Positions 10,951-22,673 are shown, counted from the first letter of the stretch. The stretch: DNA of 64,000 nucleotides from Callorhinus ursinus (GCF_003265705.1 NW_020312788.1:4543920-4607919), one strand, 5' to 3'. Program-made: numbers and translations. The notes: a model not told the origin generated them from the letters alone.

Positions 10951-12454
10951 TGACATTAGTAAAGCAGTTTATTCCAAACTCTTTTCCAAGCCAGGATTTC
11001 TTCTCTTAGCTGAATTCTGAACCATTTGCCTCTTTGCTTCTTTATTTTCCCAGCTTCAGTTTTTTATATTATGTTTTCCTTTCCCTTGCCTTTCAGAAGT
11101 CTTTGTAGTCTTAAATTGGGGTGCCTGTCAACCACACTTCCAAATCTCCTTCTAGAAATATTCAGACAGCCTTGAGTTGGGCATACAGTGTTGGGGATAC
11201 AACTCTCCATATTGGAGAATTTCTGGATTCCCTAACTCAGGCTTCCCTGGTGAAGTAGATTTCATATGGCTTTCCATACCTTCCTCCAATGGGAGCTGAA
11301 TAAACTCCTTTACCCATTGAAACTTGCATTAGGACTAAAACTGTGTTATTAAATATTGCTCAGCCAGCCACATTGTCTTAGATAAGATTACATAAAAATA
11401 GAATGTGAAGTAAAATCTTGTTTACCTGATTTTTATTGGTAATTGAAGTACCATGGGAGCTGAGTTCTGAGGTACTACAGTCACCAACAGGGCATAAGAC
11501 AATAGCTTTTGCTTCAGGTTCTGATTTCTATAAAAGGGAGAACAGATATACAGGAGTGCTTTACTGAGGCAGGCACAAGCTCTGTAACAAGGATGAGCTC
11601 TTGCTGTGTCTCGCTGGATGTTTTCAGAGAAGCAGATTGGAACTACCTCATCTCAAATAGTCCAAGCCAGGAGGAAGTTCAGGGGGAATTTATTCTGGTT
11701 CTCTCTGGACCTCTATCCCTCATCAAAGTTTTCCTCATGGAATATTACTTTGCCTTCACTTCCAGGTGTTTCACCTGGCTGGGTCAGCTCCCATCAGGAA
11801 GGTAAATCCCTCCACCTGCTGCATGGAAATTTCTTTGTGTCAGAAGGGGTAGGAGGAGCAAGCCTCACAAAATTTAGTATTAGGTTGTACTACAACAGTT
11901 GGGACAAAGTCCACATAAAGTTATTAGATCTCCAGCAACTGGGACCAAAGAATTGGTCTAGGGAACGTAAATGAGTTTGAGAAGCTGTGGTAGCAATAAG
12001 TGAGTCGTGCCAGACACGCTCATATTACCTGAGTCTGCCTGTTGAACTCTAGAAATATATTCCATACTTCCACTGTTGCCTTTTTAATGAATAAAATTAT
12101 TTGCTAGTTTTCAGTTTGATACTCAAGAACACTGTTAGATTGAATCTCTGATCTTTTGCAAATTCCGAGCTACCACATTTTCAAGACGTGGGACACACAT
12201 CCCACCAGAGCATACCAGGTTAATATCCCCAAGTAAGTTATCATTAGAAAAATAAACTGTACATTGAAATTCAGAATATATTAATAAGACCAATGTTACT
12301 AGCAAGCTTTAACAATACCAATAAATTTACCTAGGTATATTTTTGTCTCATATTTTCATAACACTTCTTAGAGCATTTCATCAGTTGTGTTAACATCTCT
12401 TGCATCCACTCTGTATTTGTCAGACATTATAAGCAAAAGAAATATTCTTAATCT
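10951..12454. other. Intergenic, no gene assigned
   Basis: Mixed-composition sequence. Two overlapping open frames of about 100-120 codons at 11509-11974 show no known motif and no exon-like borders. The tract 11090-11340 has a diverged LTR-like look ('gggagctgaataaactcc') but could not be classified. Confidence 0.4.
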
Positions 12455-12902
12455 CAGGAAACAAACTGAGGGTTACTGGAGTGGTTGGGGGTGGGAGGGA
12501 TGGGGTGGCTGGGTGATAGACGTTGGGGAGGGTATGTGCTACGGTGAGCGCTGTGAATTGTGCAAGACTGTTGAATCACAGATCTGTACTTCTGAAACAA
12601 ATAACGCAACATATTTTAAGAAAAAAGAAAAAGAAGAAGATAACAGGAGAGGAAGAAAAGGGGAGTATGTCAGAGGGGGAGACGAACCATTAGAGATGAT
12701 GGACTCTGAGAAACAAACTGAGTGTTCTAGAGGGGAGGGGGGGAGGGGGATGGGTTATCCTGGTGATGGGTATTGAGGAGGGCACGTTCTGCATGGAGCA
12801 CTGGGTGTTATGAACAAACAATGAATCATGGAACACTGCACCAAAAACTAATGATGTAATATATGGTGATTAACATAACAATAAAAAAATTTAAAAAAAA
12901 AG
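12455..12902 (+). mobile_element. LINE-1 3' end, plus strand
   Basis: Carnivore L1 3' UTR with two G-rich tracts ('ggttgggggtgggagggatgggg', 'ggggaggggggg'), 'gagcactgggtgttatgaacaaacaatgaatcatgg', 'aaaaactaatgatgtaatatatggtgattaac' and a poly(A) tail at 12885-12902. No coding sequence. An open frame of 129 codons here is a by-product of the purine-rich UTR. Confidence 0.9.
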
Positions 12903-13011
12903 AAATACATTTAGAAAAGAACGGAAGTAGGGAACGGGTGATTAAAAGTAAGGAATAAAAATGACCAATATGCTCATTAGTTTTACAAGTTGTTTAACAT
13001 TTCTCTTTTAT

Positions 13012-13203
13012 TTATTTTTTTAAAGATTTTATTTATTTATTTGACAGAGACAGCGAGAGCAGGAACACAAGCAGGGGGAGTGGAAGAGGGAGAAGCAGGC
13101 TTCCTGCCGAGCAGAGAACCCGATGCGGGGCTCGATCCCAGGACCCTGGGATCATGACCTGAGCCGAAGGCAGATGCTTAACGACTGAGCCACCCAGGCA
13201 CCC
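13012..13203 (-). mobile_element. Can-SINE, minus strand
   Basis: It reads 'taaagattttatttatttatttgacagagacagcgagag' through 'gactgagccacccaggcaccc'. Target-site duplications are taacatttctcttttat (12995-13011) and taacatttcttttat (13204-13218). Confidence 0.92.
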
Positions 13204-13218
13204 TAACATTTCTTTTAT

Positions 13219-13642
13219 ATCCAAGTTATGATGAAACTGGAAATGATGTTATTACCATAAAAGATGACTGCTCCCTTCTTTCCATTCCTTTTAGCATCTC
13301 CATTTAATCGTGTTTAGAAGATGGATTAGAATTTAACTTGTCACTTCTGGCTTTTAGTAAAAAGCTTGGAAAGAGTTGCTTTTCAACACTTTCTCCTCAG
13401 CAGTCCCAGTGGGCCTGTGAGGAGTATTATGTTCTTCCAACTCTTGGCATAATATTCTAAGAAGATGCCAATGCTTAGTCAAAGCAGTTACATTAGGAAA
13501 AGTGAATATTTGGGAGAAAACAGAGCATCCCTAGGAAGGAGTTTGGCTGGTGCTGGGCAGTAATGTGTGGAGGCAGCTCTTAGGAGAGGCAGGGTACTGA
13601 GTGGAGAAGCTACCTCCTCCAACTGATAGAAAACAAATGACT
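13219..13642. other. Intergenic, no gene seen
   Basis: Apparently unique sequence with no supportable exon. It ends in the target-site duplication aaacaaatgact (13631-13642) of the following LINE-1. Confidence 0.5.
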
Positions 13643-14034
13643 CACCATAGCACATACCCTCCCCAATGTCTGAGCGCTGTGAATTGTGTGAGACTGTTGA
13701 ATCACAGACCTGTACCTCTGAAACAAATAATACATTATATGTTAAAAAAAAAAAAAAAAGAGAGAAGATAGTAAGGGAGAAATGAAGGCGGGGAAATCGG
13801 TGGGGGAGACCAACCATGAGAGACTATGGACTCTGAGAAACAAACTGAGGGTTCTAGAGGGGGTGGGGTGGGGGGATGGGTTAGCCTGGTGATGGGTATT
13901 GGGGAGGGCACTTTCTGCGTGGAGCACTGGGTGTTATACGCAAACAATGAATCATGGAACACTACATCAAAAACTAATGATGTAATGTATGGTGATTAAC
14001 ATAACATAATAAAAAAATAAAGTAAAAAAAAAGG
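13643..14034 (+). mobile_element. LINE-1 3' end with 5' inversion (twin-primed insertion)
   Basis: Bases 13672-14030 are a forward L1 3' end ('gagcgctgtgaattgtgtgagac', internal A-run at 13744-13759, 'gagcactgggtgttatacg', poly(A) tail). The first ~30 bases (13643-13671, 'caccatagcacataccctcc' onward) are the reverse complement of the L1 segment that normally lies directly 5' of 'gagcgctg'; compare 12520-12552 for the uninverted order. Perfect 12-bp duplications aaacaaatgact flank it at 13631-13642 and 14035-14046. Confidence 0.92.
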
Positions 14035-14325
14035 AAACAAATGACTGATACTCATGTGTACAAAATGACTCCACTATTATATTCACGATCACTGCCAAAC
14101 CAGTATAGCACAGTACTTTAGTACATCAAATCTTGTGATCTGTGATATGTTTTAATTATGTTAAAACATAAATCCCTGAACTCCATCCACATCTCCTAGT
14201 TTTGCAGTAAGTTCTTTACAAGCTATTTTTTATGCAAACCTAAGTTGGAGAACTATAAATTGGCTTAGAATCTAAGGGTTAAGAGATTATCCACTAGGGA
14301 TTAAGAACATGGACCGTGCGTGGTA

Positions 14326-14518
14326 GGGGCGCCTGGGTGGCTTAGTCGTTAAGCATCTGCCTTCGGCTCAGGTCATGGTCCCAGGGTCCTGGGATCGAGC
14401 CCTGCATCAGGCTCCCTGCTCAATGGGGGGCCTGCTTCTCCCTCTCCCACTCCTCTTTCTTGTGTTCACTCTCTTGCTGTCTCTGTCAAATAAATAAATA
14501 AATAAATAAATAAATAAA
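14326..14518 (+). mobile_element. Can-SINE, plus strand
   Basis: It opens 'ggggcgcctgggtggcttagtcgttaagc', has the B-box region 'ggatcgagccctgcatcaggc' and a (AAAT)n tail at 14489-14518. Flanking repeats start aagaacatggacc at 14303 and again at 14519. Confidence 0.93.
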
Positions 14519-14539
14519 AAGAACATGGACCCTGGTATA

Positions 14540-16280
14540 AGTCTACCTGGACTCACTACTTATGTTCAGATGATAATCTTACTTCCCTTAAGAGCCTTTA
14601 GCTCAGCATATAATTTGGGGTCCATGAATCTTGGCTGTCCTAACTACCATCGAGGCAAAGCTCCGTATTTTCAATGCCTTTGTTCCTTGCGTGCTGCCTT
14701 TTAATAAATTCATTTTACCTTTAAGAATACTCTAAATGATCATTTTAACTGGACTTCAAACCTGCAGAATTGGGAATGTTTTTAATTTAAAAAAATGGTA
14801 TTCTGCATTCTTCTGGAGTCAGGGGCCTATTTATTTATGGTCTAGTTACTTGACTACACGCGGGAAGCCTAGAGTTACCTAAGTACAGGCATTGTCGTTC
14901 AACCATGTTAAATGTCAGAGGAACGTATGCTGAATTGCCCCCCAAATAACTGAGACCCAAGTAAGAAATTTAGGATTCTTTGAAGTTTCAAAATGAGTAA
15001 AGTATAACCAGATCTTAGTTGGACAGGAAATGAAGGAACTGGGTGAGGAGTGAGGAGCCCCACTAAAAAGAGAATCTAGGCTATTTTCAAACAAACAAAT
15101 TGTTGGAAAGTACAATATACTGCATTATTCACATACTCCATTATGCCTCTGACTTCAATAAATAATTAACCCCCATGAAATGAATATTATAAGTTTGAGA
15201 TTGAGCTAAGAATGTATTATATATATTATCAATAAAATTTTCAACTGTATATATTTTTAAATAACTCGTTTTAAGTAAAATGAAGATATTATGTTTCATA
15301 TGTAATTGTGAGTTCTCAGATAATCATAATCTTCTTAGTCTCAAAGTCCCCAAAACTCACAGAATTGCCTAAGCAGTAATATATTTCTTACGTTATCTTC
15401 ACTCTCTAAATGCATTTTTAGTTTTTCTTCCTTGCTCTTGGACTATTGAAAATCATTACAAGTGCAGCAAGACTAATTTTTGTGCCATTACAAATACTGA
15501 CATTTATTCCTAATGACTATAAGGGGGGAAGCCAAAAAGCAATTGCAATTGATTATCTGCAGAAAATTCTTTTAGTCACAATTACAGCATTTGTATAAGT
15601 TTCCAAATCTGCAGTTGTAGATGTCTCAGGAGACAAATTCTCAATTATCATTAAAATACAAAATATAATTTTCTAAAACAAGTGTTTTTCTCTTAAACAA
15701 GATCTGGATCTTGTAACTAATTCTGCCCTACAATGTTCTTTTCTAGATCCCAGTATAAATGGTCACCTTTTTGCAATTATCCTTCGCCAAAATATATTAA
15801 ATTTTCCTTGTATTCTTTATTTTGTTAAAATAAAGTTTGAGCACTGATTTTATATGAATTCCTTATTCTCTGTCTGGAATTTCAAATGTGATTCTTTCTC
15901 TGAAGCACTTTAGTGCTATTTTTTTTTTTTTTTTTACTGAAGTGATTTAAAAGCCTTCTAATGTCCTTCCTGCCACCTTATCTGTTTCTCTTCTTTCCTT
16001 GCTTTTTCCTGTGCTTGGGTTTAGGGGAGACTCAATTATTTAATAAGTGGGTTCTTTATTTTTCTTTTCTCTTTACACATCAATCCCTACTTCTAAACAA
16101 ATACGGTCTGTAGAAATATAAATTCTTTGCTCTTATACCTCATGGCCAAATTTCTTGTAGTTACAACCAAACTGACCTTTAAGGGGTTGTCAAAACTGCT
16201 GCCTTGGTCAAAGCTTAGCCATCATTTTTGACGAGAAGTGTTTTTGATCTTTGTCATCTAGATCTGGAACAGTTTTTTTT
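14540..16280. other. Intergenic; possible conserved non-coding stretch at 15440-15660
   Basis: No gene. The tract 15440-15660 is free of recognisable repeats and is rich in homeodomain-like TAAT/ATTA cores and 'gcaattgcaattgattatc'. This is compatible with a conserved regulatory element but is not proof. A T-run lies at 15919-15935. Confidence 0.3.
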
Positions 16281-16284
16281 TTTT

Positions 16285-16480
16285 TTGATCCCCCATATAA
16301 TACCTTCTATTTGTTCTTTTAATGCACTTATCACATTGTACTGTAAGTTCTATTTATTTATCTGTATCCTCTATAAAACTATATTTTTCATGAGGGAAAA
16401 AAGGGGTCTGCCTTGTGGCTAACACAGTATCTGGCACATAGTAGGTATCCTACAAATATCTGTGTGTAAAATTAACAATG
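16285..16480 (+). repeat. L2-like LINE 3' fragment
   Basis: It resembles the L2 3' end: 'taatgcacttatcacattgtactgtaa', 'catgaggg', 'cacagtatctggcacatagtaggtatcctacaaatatctg'. Confidence 0.6.
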
Positions 16481-17372
16481 AAAGTTACCTCTGCTTGCCT
16501 TTGAGGAATTAAGAATGAAAAGGCTGAGTGGGCAGGACATCTAGCACTCTATCATTGACATCTGTTATCTTCAATGTCCTTTATGAAATATATCTTAAAT
16601 TCTACAATGAGAGAGTTGAACTAGATGCTGTCTAGAGATCATTGTCAGCTCTGAATATCTAATAACATCTGATTTTTGCTGTTCTTTACAATTAATCTGA
16701 ACAAGAAAAAAGGAAAGCTAAATGAAGGTGGGCATCACTGCAAATGTGTGGAAATGTATATATAAACTGAGTAATGAGAGGGAGAGAATAGAAAAGGAGT
16801 AGGGGAAAGGAAGAGAAAAATAGTGAGATAAAGAGAGCCAACACAGACTCTGAAATTTGATTTTAGACAGGAATTATTTCAGATACACCAATTGAATCAA
16901 CTCAAACATATGTATAATTATTAATTTCACCAAAGTCACAGTTGCAATAAAATAGATCTATCCGAACCAAAATTTTGCACAACAGTGTACCTCCTATAAG
17001 AAAAAGCTTAATAAAACCATGGGGCTATAAGATGGAGGGATGTCGACTGTGTAGCATACAAGGCTTAATTTGAACAGCAGGGGGCACTAGGGCATTTTCT
17101 TATTTAAAATATAATGTATCTAAAGGAAAAACTTAATTTGAAACTTTTTTAATCAGTCACATTTACTCAAATGCCCACCGTATGCAGATCTTTGAAAAAA
17201 TATATTGAGGAAAATTCCTTAAGAAATATGTACTAGTTCATAACTATTTAAAATGGAATAATTATTAAACATCATTCCTATGTTATCTTATTTAAGTCAA
17301 TGCTTACCAGTTCAATTAAAACAGACTAATATATATGCCTCTTACAACAGCAAACTATAATTTCTATAATTT
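16481..17372. other. Intergenic, no gene seen
   Basis: AT-rich sequence. No exon, RNA gene or recognised repeat could be supported. A purine-rich tract lies at 16770-16830. Confidence 0.5.
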
Positions 17373-17374
17373 CT

Positions 17375-17510
17375 TTTAATTGAGATACAATTGACACGTT
17401 ACATATTTGCTTTAGGTGTATAACATAATTATTCAATATATGTATATATTGAGAAATAATTACAATAAGTCTAGTTAACATCCCTCACCACACAGTTACA
17501 ATTTGTTTTC
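17375..17510 (+). repeat. Old LINE-1 3' UTR fragment
   Basis: Contains 'taattgagatacaattgacacgttacat', 'ctttaggtgtataacataattattcaat', 'caataagtctagttaacatccctcaccaca', phrases of L1MA/L1MB-type 3' ends. Confidence 0.6.
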
Positions 17511-17805
17511 TTGATGAGAACTTTTAAAATCTCTCTTAGCAACTAAACTATAATTTGTGGCTTTCCATTTCCTTTGTGCAAATGCTGTCTGAATAAATGC
17601 CAATAACTAACCGTATTTAAGCTGCTTCAAGGCATGAAAAGGAAAATCTTTGGGATTGATGTTTTTAGGAAATCATTTTCTATGAGAAAAAAACACAAGA
17701 AAAATTTTAGAGGTAGAAAGTATCATTGAAACCAATTGTTCTGGCCCCTTTATTTTTGCAAATGAAGTGACTGAGAAAAAAATATCTTCTCGAAGATCAC
17801 ACTGT

Positions 17806-18023
17806 TTGCTAGCACTGCACTGTCCACTATGGTAGCCACTAGCCACACGTCACTACTTGAATTTAAATCTATTGCAATAAAATAAAATTTTACAATGTGG
17901 TTTCTCAATTTCACTAGCTGTATTTCAAATAATAGCTGCGTAGGACCAATGACAATTTTTATTAGACAGGCAGATATAAAACATTTTCACCACTGCAGAA
18001 AGTTTCCTTTGGGTAGCACTGTA
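17806..18023. mobile_element. MER5-like hAT-Charlie DNA transposon fossil
   Basis: It contains 'cactgtccactatggtagccactagccacacgtcactacttgaatttaaat' and, at the far end, 'aaacattttcaccactgcagaaagtttcc..tgggtagcactgt'. The ends are short inverted repeats (…gcactg / cactgt…). It is non-autonomous and has no coding capacity. The exact subfamily is uncertain. Confidence 0.6.
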
Positions 18024-18479
18024 TTAGAAAAAGAGCTGGAATAAAAACAGATCTCTTGAGATGATGAATGAGAGAAATTGAACCAGAAAAGTGTGGTGTC
18101 AGCAAGCACAAGGAAAATTACAGTTTCAAGAAGGAAATAATAATGCAAAAGAGGTGTTAGCCAAATAGAAACTGAAAAGTGTTCACTGATTCTGGCATTT
18201 AGTGATTTTTCTTATAATTGTATATGGTACTTTCCCACTTCCAGTTCCTAATATAACACCATGATTTTCCAGAGAGGGAAAAAATTGTAACAAAATGAAA
18301 TTACTGAATTATAAGACATGACAATACACAATATCAGTTAATTGGCATTAAAACATGTACAATTTTAACTTTTGTAGTGTGAACTTTGAAAAATATTTGT
18401 GAAAATATAAATTAAAGGAGAGATAAACTAATATGGCAGTTTATGGAGACACTAACCACTACCTGTGTGTCTTCTACAA

Positions 18480-18614
18480 GGTATTTTATTCCTATAAGAG
18501 GCTCTTATTGAGTGACCATGGCAAGAGCAAGGTATTTTATTCCTATAAGAGGCTCTTATTGAGTGACCATGGCAAGAGCAAACGGCTCTTATTGAGTGAC
18601 CATGGCAAAAGCAA
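18480..18614 (+). repeat. 51-bp tandem repeat, 2.6 copies
   Basis: A 51-bp unit starting 'ggtattttattcctataaga' occurs at 18480-18530 and again at 18531-18581, apparently without differences. A partial third copy ('ggctcttattgagtgaccat...') runs from 18584 to 18614. Because the period is a multiple of three, a 76-codon open frame repeats a 17-residue phrase here, but nothing suggests it is a gene. Confidence 0.9.
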
Positions 18615-18821
18615 GTGGGAGAAAGAGCCTAAAACCAAATTCCAGAGTAGAATGAAAGAATGAGTGGAGAGGAAGCAAAAACCTCAAGTATAAACTGTTC
18701 TTTTGAGAAGGTGGCAGAGAAAAGAGAATGGTAGCCTATAGATGACCAGGAGTTTGCTTACTTTCCATTAATAAATGAGCTTCAAACTGGTTCACAAATC
18801 TTATAAAACTAACTGTAAAAC

Positions 18822-19015
18822 TTTTTTTTGAGTTTCTTTGTTTATTTGTTTAGAGAGAAAGAGATAGCATGAGCGGGGAGGAGCAGAGGGAGAAGGAGAG
18901 AGAGAATCACAAATAGTCTCCATGCTCAGTGTGGAGCCTGATGCAGGGCTCGATTCTATGACCCCAAGATCTTGACCTGAGCCAATTTCAAGAACTGGAC
19001 ACCCAGGTGCCCTTT
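18822..19015 (-). mobile_element. Old Can-SINE, minus strand
   Basis: It reads 'gagtttctttgtttatttgtttagagagaaagaga', 'atgctcagtgtggagcctgatgcagggctcgattc' and ends 'acacccaggtgccc'. More diverged than the other copies. Confidence 0.8.
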
Positions 19016-19121
19016 AAGTTTATTTATTTAAGTAATCTCTATGCCCAACGTTGGGCTCAAAGTCATGACCCTGGGATGAAGAGCCTCATGTTCTATCGAC
19101 CAAGCCAGCCAGATACCCCTA
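19016..19121 (-). mobile_element. Short tRNA-derived SINE, minus strand
   Basis: It reads 'agtttatttatttaagtaatctctatgcccaacgttgggctcaaagtcatgacc' and ends 'agatacccct'. It abuts the preceding SINE and belongs to the short form also seen at 28932 and 49854. Confidence 0.75.
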
Positions 19122-19789
19122 ATTGCAAAACGTGTTAGGTTTGTGCATTTGTGTCTTTTTTTGTAGGTGAAATGTGTAGCATATCTATAGGTTAGTCTAA
19201 TGGGAGAATTTGAAGATGGAGAAAAAGATAAAAAGTGATTGATCAAGGTCCCAGTAAGCAGGTAAGAAAAAGAATCAGGAAGAAAGAAGAGAAGTACATC
19301 TTAGGAAGGAGTAAAGACCTCAATTTTGGTCATAATAGAGAAGAAAGCCTAGATAGGGAGAGAGACAGTCTTGAATAGTCATATTAAAAAGTCCTGTAAT
19401 GCTGCTTCAAACTTCTTGGTTTCACCCAGGCTTTCCCCAAATATTTTTGCTAAATATGACTTCTATGTAGAAAAATTTTTCTGTTATACAATATATTACA
19501 TTTTATAGAAAATGTGTAAGAACAGTGATTATAAACTAATTTAGCATCAGGTATTAATTAAACAGTTAACATAAGCCAATTATGCTCAGTACTATGTTTT
19601 AATATTCTTACATAATATCTACTTGTACCAAGACCAGAAATATGCAAAGAAACACCTAACTTTATAGGTATAAAACTTTAATAAGTATAACTTTAATAAT
19701 TTTAGAAGAGGAATCCAATTACTCAAACGTGCAGATACCAACATAAGGAATTAAGAATCACAGAAAATCGGGTAAATATAGCACCACCA
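19122..19789. other. Intergenic, no gene seen
   Basis: AT-rich sequence; nothing supportable was found. Confidence 0.5.
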
Positions 19790-20945
19790 AACAAATGAGC
19801 TGCTATAATCAACGCTAAGAAAGAGATCTATGAAGTATCAAAGAATTCAGATTAATTCTCTTAAGGAAATTTAGTAAGCTACAAGAAAACACAGACAGAC
19901 AACTAAATGAAATTAAGAAAGCAGTGCATGAACAAAAGAAAAGTTTGACAAGGAAACAGCAACCACAAAAGAAAAGAAAAGAAAAGAAATCCTCAGATTA
20001 AAAATGCAATAGCTAAACTGAAGAATTCAATAGAGTGTTTTAAAAGTGGAATCAACCATGCAGAAGAACCAGTTACCTGCAGGACAGGGCACTGGAACTT
20101 ACCCAGTCAGAGGAACAAAAAGAAAAAAGAATGAGAAAGAGTGAAGAAAGCCTACAGGAATTATGGCATATAATGGAAAGAAACAATATTCACATAATGG
20201 GAATTCCAGAATGACAAAAGAAAGAGATGGGGCAGAAAGTATATTTAAAGCAACTGTGGCTGAGAACTTCTTAAATTTGGGGAGAGAAATGGGCATCCAT
20301 ATCCATTAGGCCCCCCAAAACCCAAATAGGCTAAACCCAAATAGGGTAACACCAAAACACATTATAATTAAATTGTCAAAAGTGAAAAGTAAAGAAAAAA
20401 TTTTAAGAACAGCAAGAGAAAAGACAAGTTACATACAAGGGAACCCCCGTAAGACTACTGATAGATTTTTCAACAGAAGCTTTATAGGACAGAAGAGAGG
20501 ATAATGTATCCAAAATGTTGAAAGAAATTAACTGTCAACCGAGACTTCTACAACCATCAAAGCTGTCCTTCAGAAATAAAGGAGGGATAGAGATTTTTCC
20601 AAACAAAGAAAAGCTGAGAGAGTTAATCACCCCATACTTGCCTCACAAGAAATGTTAAAGGGAGTTCTTTGAGTGGAAGTAAAAGAATGCCAATTAATGT
20701 AATAAAAGCATAACAAGGTAGGGGCTCCTGGGTGGCTCAGTCAGTTGGGTGTCTGCTTTTGGCTCAGGTCATGATCTCAGGGTCTTGGGATCAAGCCCCT
20801 CATCAGGCTCCCTGCTCAGTGGGGAGTTTGCTTCTCCCTCTCCCTCTGCCCCTTCTACCCTCTCAAATAAGTAAACAAAATCTTTTAAAAAATAAACCCA
20901 CAAAAAGCCATAAAAAGGTAGTGTAAATATCACTGGCAATAGCAA
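19790..20945 (+). mobile_element. Old LINE-1 (L1M or HAL1-like) ORF1 relic, plus strand
   Basis: Diverged ORF1 DNA phrases occur in order: 'caggaattatggcatataatggaaag', 'ataatgggaattccagaatgac', 'ggggcagaaagtatatttaaag', 'acattataattaaattgtcaaaagt', 'gacaagttacatacaagggaacccc', 'gatttttcaacagaagctttataggacagaag', 'aactgtcaaccgagacttctac', 'aaaagctgagagagttaatcacccc', 'caagaaatgttaaagggagttctt'. Stops interrupt it. Whether it is a complete-L1 fragment or the ORF1-only HAL1 type is open. A Can-SINE sits in its 3' part. Confidence 0.75.
20721..20902 (+). mobile_element. Can-SINE, plus strand
   Basis: It opens 'ggggctcctgggtggctcagtcagttgggtg' and ends 'ctcaaataagtaaacaaaatcttttaaa'. The flanks 'aaaagcataacaaggta' (20704-20720) and 'aaaagccataaaaaggta' (ending 20920) look like target-site duplications. 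Confidence 0.9.
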
Positions 20946-20974
20946 ATAATTTTAATACATTTAGTACATTTGGG

Positions 20975-21200
20975 AATCTTTTCTTTCCTACTAATTGTGC
21001 ACAATTTGTTTTCGGCCGACCTGTCCAAATCGTCATTGCACTTTGCATTAAGTAGTCACAATTACTAGGAATGCTGTTTGATTGCAGTATGACACTATTC
21101 CTTTAACCTGTCTATATTTATTTTACTCTAAAGGAGATGTTTGGAAATTGCATTGTTCTGCTATTGTTCTAATTGTCCCTTAATAATCCGTAGTACAAAG
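20975..21200. other. Candidate conserved non-coding element
   Basis: A repeat-free stretch with palindrome-like 'aattgtgcacaatt', SOX-like 'cattgttctgctattgttctaattg' and several ATTA/TAAT cores. It includes rare CpGs ('tttcggccgacctgtccaaatcg'). It reads like regulatory DNA, but conservation cannot be tested here. Confidence 0.25.
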
Positions 21201-22491
21201 TTTAATAACAATAAAATATAACATTTATTAAGCAATTACTATGTCAAGAGCCTTATATTCATTGCATTGTTTAATCGTCCTAATGATTTTAGACATAGAT
21301 ATATTATTATCTTGTTTTACAGTAACACATGCAACAATTCTTAAATCTCCAAAGTCATACTGAGCCACAGTGGTAAGCACAGTATCTTCTCTGATTCCTT
21401 GGGTGTTACATTCTGGAAATGTAGATACATACATGTAGATATATCTAGGAAGAAGATACAATTGAACAAAGAGTGACACAACTAATAACCTAATTACAAT
21501 AAGTAATATGAAAGCCTATAGCTGGGGTAGCTATCTCTATCCAGTAAGAGGCGACAAAGTGTTCCTTAAAGATTTAAAAAATGAAGAATAAACAGCTGAA
21601 GGGAAAATAAAGCAAGAGGCAAAATGGTTTGAGATACTGTTGGGGCAGAAGCTGACTCAGAATGAAATGATAGTTAATTCTTTCTGTTTTGAATAACATG
21701 CTGAGGGGGAAAAAAACCTGATTTCTTCACCATTTATAAACATTTCAGAATGCTGGATTCGGATGATTCACTATGTACCTTAGCTGGTGTTTGTTGCACA
21801 AACTGAGACAGTGTTGGCAGGATATGAACCTTCCTAAAATATTTCATTGCAAGTTGACGGTTCATTCAAGATTTGTTCTATCTATCAGCCGTAATTTTGG
21901 GGGCAGGGGTGGGGAGCAGGGGTCCTGAAAGACAATTACATTCTGTTTCTGCAAGGGATGCAATTATTTCTGGAAGAGAGTTGCCAACAGAGGGGAGGTT
22001 AGAACATGGAGTCTGCAGACAGGCTCCACGGAGTGTGGGGGTGGAGTTTGAACAAAAGTATAGGTGAATTTCTCAGGCTATAGCTTTAAATGCAATATTC
22101 ATATAACAAGAGAAGAGTCAAATTAAGAATTGGTAGTTTTTTGAAAGTTCCTCTCATTTTCCCAGATGAGAAAATGGAGGTGCCATCTTTTTGGAAATTC
22201 ATCTCATGAATAGTTGTTTTGTGAAATCTCTCATTTCAAGTCTGTTGGTTTATAGGGTAAAGAGATAAAACAGCAATGGGCAGAGAGAAAGGATATTGTT
22301 TATATCTTCATGATACTATCATAACTTCTTTGGAAATTATGTATCAACTTATTTTCAGTTAATTTTGTTTTATTAATATAAAACATAAACATAGTGTAAA
22401 AAGTTAAACAGTCTTAAAAGGCCCAAAACAAAACCCACCCATCTTAACTTTTCTTCCCAGTAGGTAACCCTTTAAATCATTTTAGCTGTAT
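21201..22491. other. Intergenic, no gene seen
   Basis: No exon or recognised repeat can be supported, although the tract from about 22350 reads like a very old LINE fragment. Confidence 0.4.
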
Positions 22492-22673
22492 TTTTTTTTA
22501 AGATTTATTTATTTATTTTTGAGAGAGGGGAGGAGGGGCAGAGGGAGAGAATCTTCAAATAAACTCCCTGCTGAGCGTGGGATGAGCCTACTGCAGGGCT
22601 CCATCTCACCATCCATGAGATCATGACCTGAGCCGAAATCAAGAGTTGGATGCTTAACTGACTGAGGCAGCCT
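22492..22673 (-). mobile_element. Can-SINE, minus strand
   Basis: It reads 'taagatttatttatttatttttgagagaggg', 'gatcatgacctgagccgaaatcaagagttggatgcttaactgactgag'. The last few bases of the 5' end are diverged. Confidence 0.88.

Noticed and set aside
12387..12776. 129-codon open frame
   Set aside because: It is the purine-rich LINE-1 3' UTR read in one frame; the same text recurs non-coding at 13.7 and 38.8 kb.
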